A stretch of 64,000 nt of DNA from Rhynchopus sp. YZ270_cl-10 (taxonomy: Eukaryota > Euglenozoa > Diplonemea > Diplonemida > Diplonemidae). Positions 51,633-60,682 of the stretch are shown in pieces. A program made the translations under genes and the position numbers. Position 1 is the stretch's first letter. Every line of letters starts with the position of its first letter. Under the pieces are notes generated by a model. The model was given only the letters and a program-made list of their open reading frames with translations, did not search any database and was not told the DNA's origin. Location of the stretch: positions 124,001 to 188,000 of the forward strand of contig OZ037876.1 of the NCBI GenBank assembly GCA_964035575.1, given 5' to 3'.

Positions 51633-52760
51633 CTATGCGAAAGCCCTCTTCAGCGTCCTTTGTGTGGCGCGACTTCTTCTTGACCATGCTGACACCGACT
51701 GTAAAGGTTGTGTTGCAGAGAAAGGGATACAACAGATGGAAAGATGCACTTAATCATCACAAATGTGCGTAATTAGTGAACAAACCGGACGCAACTAAAA
51801 AAAGTTGTGGATACACCACGGTGCAGCCATATCGTGTCTACTGGGTGGCTACGGGAAAAAGTGTGCAGTCATATGCAGTAGTCATATGACCGCACCGTGG
51901 TATTTGATAAACATACATGCTGCAGCAAGACACGCCCCTGCACACATATGCAGTTGTGTGTTTGTGTCCTTCTTGCAAAAGGCCTGTACGGACTTTTCAA
52001 GACGCTTGTCGAACCTGCGCTGAACTTCAGCCTCTTTGCGGCGCCGCTTCTGCAGACGTTCTCTCGCGGAGGACACTGCTTTGGGGATTTCCAGTGTTTC
52101 ATCTGCAAGTTGAGGAGCGATGAAGTGGGCATTGATTTAAACCACAAAACAGATAAACAAACATACCCAACCGGTCGATGTCGGTGAATTCTGACGTTTT
52201 CTCCCGTACACTCGCCGTGGGGGTGCTGTGCTGGAGGAGCGGTTGCTGTTGGGTGAGAGGTGTTTCATGCCATGATGGATTTATAAGTTTACATCAAAAA
52301 AACACAACAGAACTTTGAAGTACACCACACCACATCCAAAAGGACTAACACCTCCTGGGTCTACGACTGACACACAAATATTCAAAATTGCCCAAAAAAA
52401 ACACAATTTACATACCACTTTCTCTGCCAGGTCTAGCTTCATGTCGTCTAAAGTAACCGGCTTCATAGAGACTTTGACAGGAGACACAGTCATGATGTGT
52501 CCATTGACGTCTGTGTCGCACATCAGCATTGCATCCGTGGCTGCCTGCTCCTCAGTGAACATAACGACAAAGAGGATGTCCCCCGGGACAGATGTGTCCT
52601 CGAAGGCCTGGTAGTGGGCGACCTCGCCGCAGTACTCCATCTGCCAGGACACGTCACGCCACATGGTCCCCAAAGGCAGCCCTGTGATCGCCACAGTGCG
52701 TTCCTCAGCTATGCAGACGGCTGCTTCGCCAAACGGAATATTCGGGATGCTTACAGACAT
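51604..52760 (-). CDS. RRM-like protein with basic coiled C-terminus (234 aa, 4 exons)
   Basis: Exons 52760-52416, 52245-52167, 52102-51917 and 51698-51604 (all 5' sites GTATGT) give 234 residues with consistent phases. An acceptor (TACTCTCAG) ends 32 nt upstream. The RRM (about residues 18-95) has RNP2-like RTVAITGLPLG and the strand DILFVVMFTEEQAATDAMLM, and follows the Vip1-like pattern of RRM gene 1 (short lead, EYCGEVAHYQAF, NGHIMTVSPV). The middle is charged (EIPKAVSSARERLQKRRRKE then EVQRRFDKRLEKSV), and the end KKKSRHTKDAEEGFRIVEGE is basic then acidic. Probably binds RNA or a partner protein; a distant paralogue of its downstream neighbour. Exon 3's Cys/Ala stretch (HMCAGACLAAA) before the last junction is odd. 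Confidence 0.75.
51811..51903. mobile_element. Palindromic MITE-like insertion in intron 3 of RRM gene 2
   Basis: ATACACCACGGTGCAGCCATAT at the left (one extra base relative to the right arm) pairs with CATATGACCGCACCGTGGTAT at the right. The 93-bp element would fold into one hairpin and occupies over a third of the 218-nt intron. Confidence 0.6.
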
Positions 52761-55315
52761 TGTTGTGTTGTGTTGTTTTTGTTACCCAACTCTGAGAGTA
52801 CGGTATTTGAGTAGGTAGGAGTAGGTAAAGAAAAAATGGGTAGTGGGGTAAAGGGGAGGGTGGGAGGGGTGGGAGAAATGAATTTTTTGGGCACGTTGTT
52901 TCTTTTTTTTGTAGAGTTTTGAAAAAGAAAAGTTGTAATAATGAGCCTGAGACTTTCGTGTTTAGTCACCAAAAAAAAGGGGTGGGTGAAAAATAAAAAG
53001 AAACAGTTAGGGGGGAATTGCATGCTTTTTTTCCTTTTTGATAAAATGAAATCGTGTGGTAACAGCAGACAAAATATCACTGTACCACATAACATCGCAG
53101 TTCCCACAGCTCTGTAAGAGGCGGCGCGGGTACCTGGTGCATGGGGGAAGAGAGAGAAAAAATAAGAAAAGTTGCTAAAAATGAATCTAAAGCCTGACAT
53201 CTGAAGAAACGTGGTTGTTTCTGTAACTCCATTCCAACAACAAAGAGTGCATTGTGCCAATGCAAGAGAGTTCTCAAGAACGTCTCCAAAGTTTGCTCTT
53301 TTTAAAAAATTTTGTTAAAGAAAATTAGTTGCCCGTACTTTCAAGAGAAAGTGAAACGTTCAGATACACCCAACCCTTGATTTTTTTTTTTGCAAAAAAT
53401 GTGAAAAGAAAAGAGAGAAAAAAAAGCAATTGTCGCCGTGCATAAATTGAAACCTTCAGTATAGTGCTTTCTAACATTAAACCCTTCTGTAATAAGAATT
53501 ATACAGTGGTATTCAAAGGGTATACATCATCAGAAATTCCCCTTTAGTGGGTGGCTGTCATGAAACCAACTTACTTTTTTCGTTTGTAAACACAAGGAGG
53601 CAGGTAGTTTTTTTGTTGCATATTACAGCATCATGTAGGATTTTCCTTTCGAGTTTATTTCAAAGTATTCTGAGGGGTAGGAAGGGAAGCCAGGGAACTG
53701 TCCATACACACATACACACAACCCTCTTGTTTTGTGTTAGACGTATCGCTAAGTCGTTTATTTTCATTTCTCTTTTGTTCTTTTATTATGGATAACGCTC
53801 GGATCTGCAGTACACGTCGGGACACGTGTTATACGATGTCGCCACACACGACGCCCCGCTCTGCCCGTGGTGTCACTTGCAGCCTGCATCGGCAGTGCAG
53901 TCGCAGTGGAACCATGTGAGATGTCCTAAATTTTTTTTTGTGGAAAAAAAGAAAAAAAGACAAATTTTAAAAAGGATTTTTTTTTTTTTTTGAGAAAAGA
54001 ATGTAGAGAGAGGAGGTGAGCGGGGGGTTTCCATTTGTAAAAGAAAGTACATATGATGTGATATGGTAAAAATATGAAAAATTATTAGATGAAAGAAATC
54101 GTAAATAGTAAAAAAAAAAAGGTACAAAAAAAAAAGAAAGATGGAGTTGTCCATCCAGGAATACCAAAAAAAAACATAATTATGATTTTTTTTTTAAAAT
54201 GCAATAACCCCCTTACTAGGGGAACTCCTTAAAACGGAATTACCCTTTTTGCATCGTTTTGACGCAGCTTCAGGGGAGAAATTGAGAAGCCAGGGCAAAA
54301 TATTGAACTAAAACAGAGAAACAAAAAAAAAGGTTTATTTAAAATATTCGCTCAGAGGAGGGTAGAACCATTTGCAAAATAAATCTCCTGGAAACGCCAA
54401 AACCGCAGCTATCAAAACATCATGTTTTTTTGTCTTGGTGACCTCAGGTACTCTCTTTTGCAACTGTTCTATAAAAAAACAGCAAAAAAAAGGGGGGGGA
54501 AACATGGGAAGGGGAATATCCTGAAAAACTTGAAAAAAAAAAACAACACACCTGCGCCCACCAAAGAACCAACATCGCTTTTGACCATTTCTCCTCCCCC
54601 CTTTTGTTCCATTAAATACACCTTTAAAAAGAGATAATGTGCCATCCAATGTTTTACTTCGCCCATTCGACACTTGGTGGTCAGAACTAGGCAAAGCAGG
54701 TAATTACTGGGTCTCGACTTAAAGCAGTGGAGTAAAAAAAAAAAAGACAGAACGAGAGTGTTATTAGCAAACAAGGACTCAAAGAAAAAGTGTATCTGAA
54801 ACCAGGAGAAAGAAAAGAAAGGGTCCCTCGCACAGGGCGTGGCGAAGAGGGACGAACACCCTCTACTAACGATGATTAAACAAAGTCATAAGAGAGTGTT
54901 GCCGTCAACCCCAAGAGCTGTTAGCTTCATTTGCCAGCCTGCGAAATTTCGAGAATGAGATGGTGGTGGGTATTCTTTGGTTAGGGGCAAATTACGGTAA
55001 AAAAAAACCAAAACAAAACGAAAAGGTATCGACGACTCAAGACAAAGACGCAAACACCGGGGGGGTTTGGGAGGCACGAAACAAAAGACAGAATATTTGT
55101 TTCATTACGAGCATCGCTTTTTTTTTGAATAAAAAAAAAGGAATTTTTTGACCAGAAATCTCCACCGCGCAATCACGGTAAGCGTGTCATTTATTCTCCC
55201 ACGAGAACCCAACAGTTGTGGACACAGTACCCCCCTACCCCACCCTACCCTTTTGGCCCTTTCAGTTTCATCGCATCGTGTTGTGCAGACGAGGAAGCCG
55301 TTGAGGGTGTTGTGT
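52761..55315. other. Spacer (2.5 kb), AT-rich
   Basis: Contains an H1 copy at 52935, a GC-rich 130-bp island at about 53792-53925 with a short Cys-rich open frame on the minus strand (WFHCDCTADAGCK), and long A/T runs. No gene supported. Confidence 0.55.
52935..52970 (+). repeat. Dispersed hairpin element H1, diverged
   Basis: GTAATAATGAGC lead, CTGAGAC and GTTTAG arms allowing G-T pairs around TTTCGT, tail TCACC. Confidence 0.5.
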
Positions 55316-56716
55316 TCAGTAGTATGCACCGTCCTGGGGGAAGCCGCTCGTGAAGGGGTCTTCCTCGATTGCAGTGCCGTCGGCATTGCCGCGTACGATG
55401 TGGATGCGTGTGCTGCGTGGGAGGCGTGGCTTGGCGCGGGAGTACACAGTGCTGAGGGCACCGAGCGTGGAAGCATCGAAGTCGTTCTCCACAGTGAAGA
55501 TGTGCACGTGGTCGCCCTCAATGTGCTCGCACTTCGAGTTGTGCACAACCAAGGGAAGCAGAAAGTCGCGTGCCAGCTGTTCGTGCACCGCTTTCAAACG
55601 TCTCTTCGCGACAGCCGCGTTGAACTTCTGGCACGTGTCGCATGTCGCAGTGGTTCTCTTGTGTCTGGGACACTTTGAAGGGTTCTCAGCAGTGGGGGGT
55701 GACTCGTCGTCGCAGACACCCTCACCAAACTCGCCCATCTCACTGGAGTCTGCCTCCTGGCTGTTTGTCTCCGGGCGTGGTTTGTAAAAGGCACGCTTGC
55801 GGTTGGCACCTGCGATGCCTGCAAGTGCAGAGGCAACGGCGACGGTGACGAACGCAATGGGCCACACCCACATCGGCACAACAGAGTCGTCGTCGTCGTC
55901 GACTGCGCCAAGTTTCGGTGCGCTGGTACCTGATGGGGGAGCTGTGGGCTTGTTGGGTTGCAGAAGGCCCTCCCCAGAAGGCTCGCCCGCCTCCACTGTG
56001 CAGTGCACTGTGACGGGGGTGGCGGCAATCCCAAGCGACTTTGCGTCCGCACAACCGGTTTGCACAGTCATCGAACCATCCCTGGAAACGGAGAACTCCG
56101 CCGCAAAAGAGTCGCAGGAGAAGACACTGCTGGCACGCTTCTGCGTCACAACGAAGCGCGAGGCTGTCTCCCACACGCCGTTCGCTGAGTCTGTTTTGTC
56201 GATCTGCAGGACGGCCTTTGGCGTGACAGCCACCTGCACACCGAAGGATCGGAACGATAGTGTTTTGGTGCGGATGTCTGCACCGCAGAGGACCTTCTCA
56301 CAGACGAAGTGGTGGCGTGCTGTGCACAGCGACGTGGCCTCATGCGTTGCACAGGTACGTGGTGTGTACATACGTGCACCCAGCAGCGTGTCGAGCGCAG
56401 GCTTGTCCACAGCACCACCGGAGATCCACTGCCAGCCGTCTTCGTCATCGAACGCGCCGATCCACAGTGGGGAGTCTGTCGTTTTCTTGAGCAGTCCTGC
56501 CTTTGCAGCGGTGTCTACGTGGACAAGGTGTGCATCATGGCTCCTGCACAGCGCCTCAGCCTCGTACCACGTCGACTTCGTGACGAAGACACCCAAGCAC
56601 GACGCACTGCCGTCACTCATCAGCTTCTCCCAGCCTACTGGGCAGTTCACCTCTGCACCTATGCTGCTCGCAACCAATGCAAGACCACAAAAGACGCTAA
56701 CGAACATACGTGACAT
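55316..56716 (-). CDS. C-type-lectin-like receptor with conserved Cys/His cytosolic domain, copy 1 (466 aa)
   Basis: Single exon; the start at 56716 (MSRMFVSVFCGLALVASSIG) gives a clean signal peptide, and an acceptor (ACATCAG) ends about 33 nt upstream. Residues 25-143 are a C-type lectin fold: CPVGWEKL, WYEAEALCRSHDAHLVHV, WIGAFDDEDGWQW and the final Cys pair (CATHEATSLC, HHFVC). A 140-residue linker with paired Cys follows, then a membrane helix at 282-304 (MWVWPIAFVTVAVASALAG). The cytosolic part (305-466) has an acidic spacer and a conserved block: CPRHKRTTATCDTCQKF, LKAVHEQLARDF, CEHIEGDHVHIFTVEN, STVYSRAKPRLPRSTRIHIV. I do not recognise that block. Probably a surface receptor. Tandem paralogue of the next gene. 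Confidence 0.88.
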   Translation of the reverse strand: MSRMFVSVFCGLALVASSIGAEVNCPVGWEKLMSDGSASCLGVFVTKSTWYEAEALCRSHDAHLVHVDTAAKAGLLKKTTDSPLWIGAFDDEDGWQWISGGAVDKPALDTLLGARMYTPRTCATHEATSLCTARHHFVCEKVLCGADIRTKTLSFRSFGVQVAVTPKAVLQIDKTDSANGVWETASRFVVTQKRASSVFSCDSFAAEFSVSRDGSMTVQTGCADAKSLGIAATPVTVHCTVEAGEPSGEGLLQPNKPTAPPSGTSAPKLGAVDDDDDSVVPMWVWPIAFVTVAVASALAGIAGANRKRAFYKPRPETNSQEADSSEMGEFGEGVCDDESPPTAENPSKCPRHKRTTATCDTCQKFNAAVAKRRLKAVHEQLARDFLLPLVVHNSKCEHIEGDHVHIFTVENDFDASTLGALSTVYSRAKPRLPRSTRIHIVRGNADGTAIEEDPFTSGFPQDGAYY

Positions 56717-56748
56717 GGTTGGTGTGGTGTGGTGTTGTGGTGTGGTAC

Positions 56749-57352
56749 CTGATGTGGTCTTTTGTTGTTTGAAGTGGTAACAGCATGATCCCGATGCAAT
56801 CAGGAGCACGTCAACATCGGAGAGCAGCCTGTACACAAAAAAGCGCGAGAATGAGGAGGTTTGTGGTTTGTGGTTTGCAGGTAGAAAAACTGAACTAGAA
56901 AAACAACAATAAAATAGAAGTGAAAAACGGCCACGCAAAGACACTAAAAATGCCTAAGCCGACACCCCAAAGTAAAGAAACCACTTCAGAGGGAGTGTTT
57001 TTGTTTTGCATTTAAAAAATCGTGTTTGGACGGTACACCTTTGCACACATATTGTGAGGCTGGAGCACAGCACCGTTGAAGGCGCGCATATTCAACACTC
57101 AAGCGATGCGTGTAAGATGAGGAAGACAAAAGAGAAAGCTAGTAAGACGAGAAACATCTGATACTTACGGGTGACAGAAGCAACATGCTCTCTTTCGCAT
57201 ACTTACATCATTAGAACAGACAGCCCTTCTGTCGCCTTGTTGCTGTGTATGCCAACTGGTTTCACACTCACCGCAAGCGGGGTTCCTTCCTCAGGGTAGA
57301 CCGCTGTGAAATTGTTTGGAACTGCCAAGGGCAGAGAGCAGCAAGAGCCGCT
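56749..57352. other. Spacer between the two lectin receptors
   Basis: About 600 bp with no coding frame; AT-rich, with an acceptor-like CA-rich run just before the copy 1 start. Confidence 0.5.
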
Positions 57353-58765
57353 TCAGTAGTAAGTGGGGCCGTCGTAGTACATGTCTGACCCGAAGGCTTC
57401 CTCCGGAGCGGGGTCGGGTGTGGCGTCTTCTTTGCGTACGATGTGGATGCGTGTGCTGCGTGGGAGGCGTGGCTTGGCGCGGGAGTACACAGTGCTGAGG
57501 GTACCTAGGGATGAAGCGCTGAAGGTGTTGTCCACAGTGAAGATGTGCACGTGGTCGCCACCGATGTGCTCGCATCGGGTGCTGTGGATTGCAAGCGGCA
57601 CAGAGAAGTCGCGGACTAGGTGTTCATGCACCGCATGCAGACGCTGCGTTGCAATAGAAGTGTCGAATCTCTGACACGTGTCACATGTCTCTGTGGTGCG
57701 TTCCTGTCGTGGGCAGTTGTGCACATCCTTCTGCTCGTTGCGCGTTGAGTCCATCTCAGTCTCAAGCTGGCCACTCGAGCCACCGCTCTCAAAGTCATCT
57801 ACCTCAGAACTCTTCGCTTCTCTTGCAGCCTGTGCCTGCGAACGGCGCTGCTTCCGCGACAGCGCACCTACTCCCATCAGCACAGAAACGGCAGCAACGC
57901 TGACAAACGCGAGCGGCCACACCCACATCGGGATGTCTTCGCCCCCACTCATACTTGGCGAGATTGTGCTGTTTGCAGCCGACGTGGGTACCTTCGTAGG
58001 GGGTCGCAGCCAATCAGTCCCGTTGTCGTTGTTGCTGTTTCTCGGAAGAACACATTTCGGGCGCTGCAAGAAGTGCGCAGGCTGCAGCGCCCCTGCACAT
58101 CCAACGTGCACGAGAGGAACGTCGTCTTCGTACGAGAAGGATGCGACCCACTGTCCAGACAGGGTGCAGCCAAACTGGGCCAACAGGGGGTACGACGTGC
58201 TGACGTAGCGTGAGTGTGTCTCCCACACCCCAACCGCAGAGGGGACACCGTCGACCAAGACGACCCCGTTGCTGCTGACCTGCAGCTCCATGGCTTTGGC
58301 ACTGAAGTGCGTTGTGCTGTCGTCAAACACATTTCTGCAGAGGTCTACTTGACACACAAAGCTGTGAAACGTTGTGCACAGCGAAACACTCTGTTCTGTC
58401 AGACACATTTGCGCCGGGTAGGTGCGGGTGGCGTCCGTCAGCTCGTTGAGATGCACTTTGTCGAGCACTGCGCCAGTGGACCACATCCACGAGGTGCCGC
58501 TGTCGTAGCCACCTACCCACGACGCGGCACCCGAAGACAAAGAAACGGCCTCCGCCACCTCCGCCGACGTCACAGCTGCAAGGTGCCCACCATAGCCAGC
58601 ACACACACCCTCAGCCTCGTACCAAGACACCTGCTCAGAGAAGTGCCGCACGCAGACCGTCTTCGTTCCACTACCCACGTTGCGCCACCCGTCACCGCAA
58701 TCGAATTCTGAGGCAGACATCGAAGGAAAAAAAGCAGCCACCAGTATTGCTGTGACACATTTCAT
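57353..58765 (-). CDS. C-type-lectin-like receptor with conserved Cys/His cytosolic domain, copy 2 (470 aa)
   Basis: Single exon from the ATG at 58765 (MKCVTAILVAAFFPSMSAS, signal peptide); an acceptor (AATTTTCAG) ends 19 nt upstream. The lectin fold covers residues 22-140: CGDGWRNV, WYEAEGVCAGYGGHLAAV, WVGGYDSGTSWMWSTG, CLTEQSVSLC and FVCQ. The linker, membrane helix (MWVWPLAFVSVAAVSVLMGV) and tail architecture match copy 1. The ectodomain has diverged strongly, whereas the last block is almost unchanged: CPRQERTTETCDTCQRF, LHAVHEHLVRDF, CEHIGGDHVHIFTVDN, STVYSRAKPRLPRSTRIHIV. DNA in that block is identical over some 60 bp. Ligand unknown; calcium-site residues typical of sugar-binding CTLDs (EPN/QPD, WND) are not evident. 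Confidence 0.88.
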   Translation of the reverse strand: MKCVTAILVAAFFPSMSASEFDCGDGWRNVGSGTKTVCVRHFSEQVSWYEAEGVCAGYGGHLAAVTSAEVAEAVSLSSGAASWVGGYDSGTSWMWSTGAVLDKVHLNELTDATRTYPAQMCLTEQSVSLCTTFHSFVCQVDLCRNVFDDSTTHFSAKAMELQVSSNGVVLVDGVPSAVGVWETHSRYVSTSYPLLAQFGCTLSGQWVASFSYEDDVPLVHVGCAGALQPAHFLQRPKCVLPRNSNNDNGTDWLRPPTKVPTSAANSTISPSMSGGEDIPMWVWPLAFVSVAAVSVLMGVGALSRKQRRSQAQAAREAKSSEVDDFESGGSSGQLETEMDSTRNEQKDVHNCPRQERTTETCDTCQRFDTSIATQRLHAVHEHLVRDFSVPLAIHSTRCEHIGGDHVHIFTVDNTFSASSLGTLSTVYSRAKPRLPRSTRIHIVRKEDATPDPAPEEAFGSDMYYDGPTYY

Positions 58766-59130
58766 TTTTTTGGTGTAGATAAACTGAAAATTATGGTGTG
58801 TGTGTGGGGGAGAGGGAGGGAGAGAGGTTGTTGAAAAAAAAAAAAAGTCAGAGAGATGTCATTTTCGGTTTTGTGGTTAGGGATAGCCTGGTGTGGCGTT
58901 TCTTTTTAAGAAAAATGACGATAATATAGTAGATTCTTTCTTGTTCCTGAAAATGGGGATATTTTTTTTGCCGCACACAAAAAAGTTTTGTTTTGAATAA
59001 CTTATTTTTGCGCAAAAAAAAGGGGGGGAGAGTGGGGATTGGGTTAACTGCTAGGTCCATTCCCACTGAAAGGAAATAGAAATACCCACCTCTGCAACCA
59101 CCCCCACCATTCCACCATCAACGCCGCTGA

Positions 59131-60261
59131 CTACTTCCGTACTCTCTTCTCAACTTCCCGCTCCCGCTTGACTTCGATCGCTTCTTTGTAAGGAGGGTCG
59201 AAGGGGAGGGCCACTGGCTGGAGGACACCTTCCACATCGTGTGCTCGTTCCGAGTCGTACCTGTGTGAAAAATATGTTTGAAATGAAACCCAGTTTGCGG
59301 CAAGAGATGTACATAGGTGATGTTGTCTTGGAGAGCAGTAAAAAAACTAAGATATTTGAGGAAACCTAACCTAAGGTTTGCTAGTGTGGATATTCTGTTG
59401 TGTGGTAGTTGCAGACTGCACAATGTGGTTGACATACGCAGACAGGTCCCCACACGCAATGAACGGGATGATCTCCCGAGCGTTGCCCACCGCCTCGTGC
59501 GAGAGTTTGTCGTACTGCGAGTTGTGCATTGGGTTCACGAGGACACGCATCGGGTCGTAGCCGTCAGGGAGGCGGTGGTTCTGGCACACGATGAAGGCTT
59601 CGGCGGACTGGTTGCGGCTGGACTTCGGCTTCGCTGTTGTGACATTTTCGAAGAAGCATTTGAGCTGTGTCGACAGCAGGCCTGTGGAGCTGCCTCTGAA
59701 GATCTTCGCCACGAAGCAGCCCCCGGGGCGTAGCACACAGTTTGTGATGTTAAGTGCAGCGAGCACCAGCTGCAGCTGCACGTACTCGTCAAGGTCGTGC
59801 ATCCCCGTCACGTCGGGCGCACCGTCCGAGACTACGAGATCCGCCTTCTCACCCCCCAACGCACTCACAATGGCATTCGCAGTTTCGGCATCAGTGATGT
59901 CACCCTGCAGCACGTGCACACCCTCGATGGGTGCCATCTCCTGAAGGTCGACACTGACTATTCGCGGTGCGTCGTCAGACGAGGCAGGTGCCTGAGCACG
60001 CAGCTCCTTTGAAAGCACCTGAGACCACGACCCTGGTGCTGCACATAAGTCAACTGCACGCTTCACCCCACCCAAGACATTGAACTGCTCGTGGACCTGT
60101 GGTGGGTTGTGGGTAAACATAGAAGAGATGCATTGCGTTCAAAGTGGTGTGTGGAGTGTGTGGCGTACCTGGAGCAATTTGTACGCACTTCTCGCCCGCC
60201 AGCCCTCCTCCTTCGCTTTTCGGTAGTAAATATCACGCTTGTCCTTCGAGGCCTTCCCCAT
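59131..60261 (-). CDS. TRM7: tRNA 2'-O-ribose methyltransferase, TRM7/FTSJ1 type (293 aa, 3 exons)
   Basis: Exons 60261-60169, 60096-59438 and 59260-59131 (5' sites GTACGC and GTATGT) give 293 residues. The N-terminus [20 protein letters not shown] with [11 protein letters not shown] is the near-invariant TRM7/FTSJ1 start. The SAM-binding motif is [15 protein letters not shown]. Catalytic K-D-K-E residues are present: the Lys in SAYKLL, Asp in [12 protein letters not shown], Lys in FVAKIFRG, and the late Glu region [12 protein letters not shown]. The C-terminus after the second intron, [12 protein letters not shown], matches family tails. The enzyme methylates the anticodon loop (positions 32 and 34) of tRNAs such as tRNA-Phe, with partner subunits, in the cytosol. 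Confidence 0.95.
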
Positions 60262-60579
60262 ATTTGTGCTTTATTTCAGTGATCAAATCGATAAAAATAC
60301 AGAAAGGAAATACTGTGTAATACGATGAATTGTGTTGATAGCCTGATGTGAGTGGTAGCGGCTGACACCCAGAAGCTAGCAACGCTTACAGAATTCGCAC
60401 ATCCACACAGATTGGACTAACCAGGTGTACAATCTACAAGCTTTTGTGATACTTTAAAAATGGGTTTGGAGCGGCTCTTTTTGTTCAAAGTGTAATAGCC
60501 CCTGTTGTACGGGCCAAAAGAAAAAAAGTCGCAAAAATGTACCCCGAGGGTGCGTCATGGAATAGACCTCTGCATTTAA

Positions 60580-60680
60580 CTTGAAATACAAAGCCCTCTC
60601 GTGACATTGTACCTTGGTACGTGATCGGCACACCTGGGTGGACCCCAATCCTGCAGTCCTACACCTATTTCGTGGTTTAC
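60580..60680 (+). repeat. Dispersed element H2, long copy abutting the cyclase stop codon
   Basis: CTTGAAATACAAAGCCCTCT, GTGACATTGTACC, GTGGACCCCAATC, GCAGTCCTACA and TTTCGTGGTTTAC match 26514-26611 throughout. On the sense (minus) strand the element begins 2 nt after the stop of the cyclase-like gene (60683). Confidence 0.75.
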
Positions 60681-60682
60681 AT

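Noticed and set aside
55316-56944. Longer N-terminus for lectin receptor 1 (start at 56944)
   Set aside because: The added 76 residues are unlike copy 2, an acceptor AG lies inside them, and the ATG at 56716 gives a proper signal peptide.
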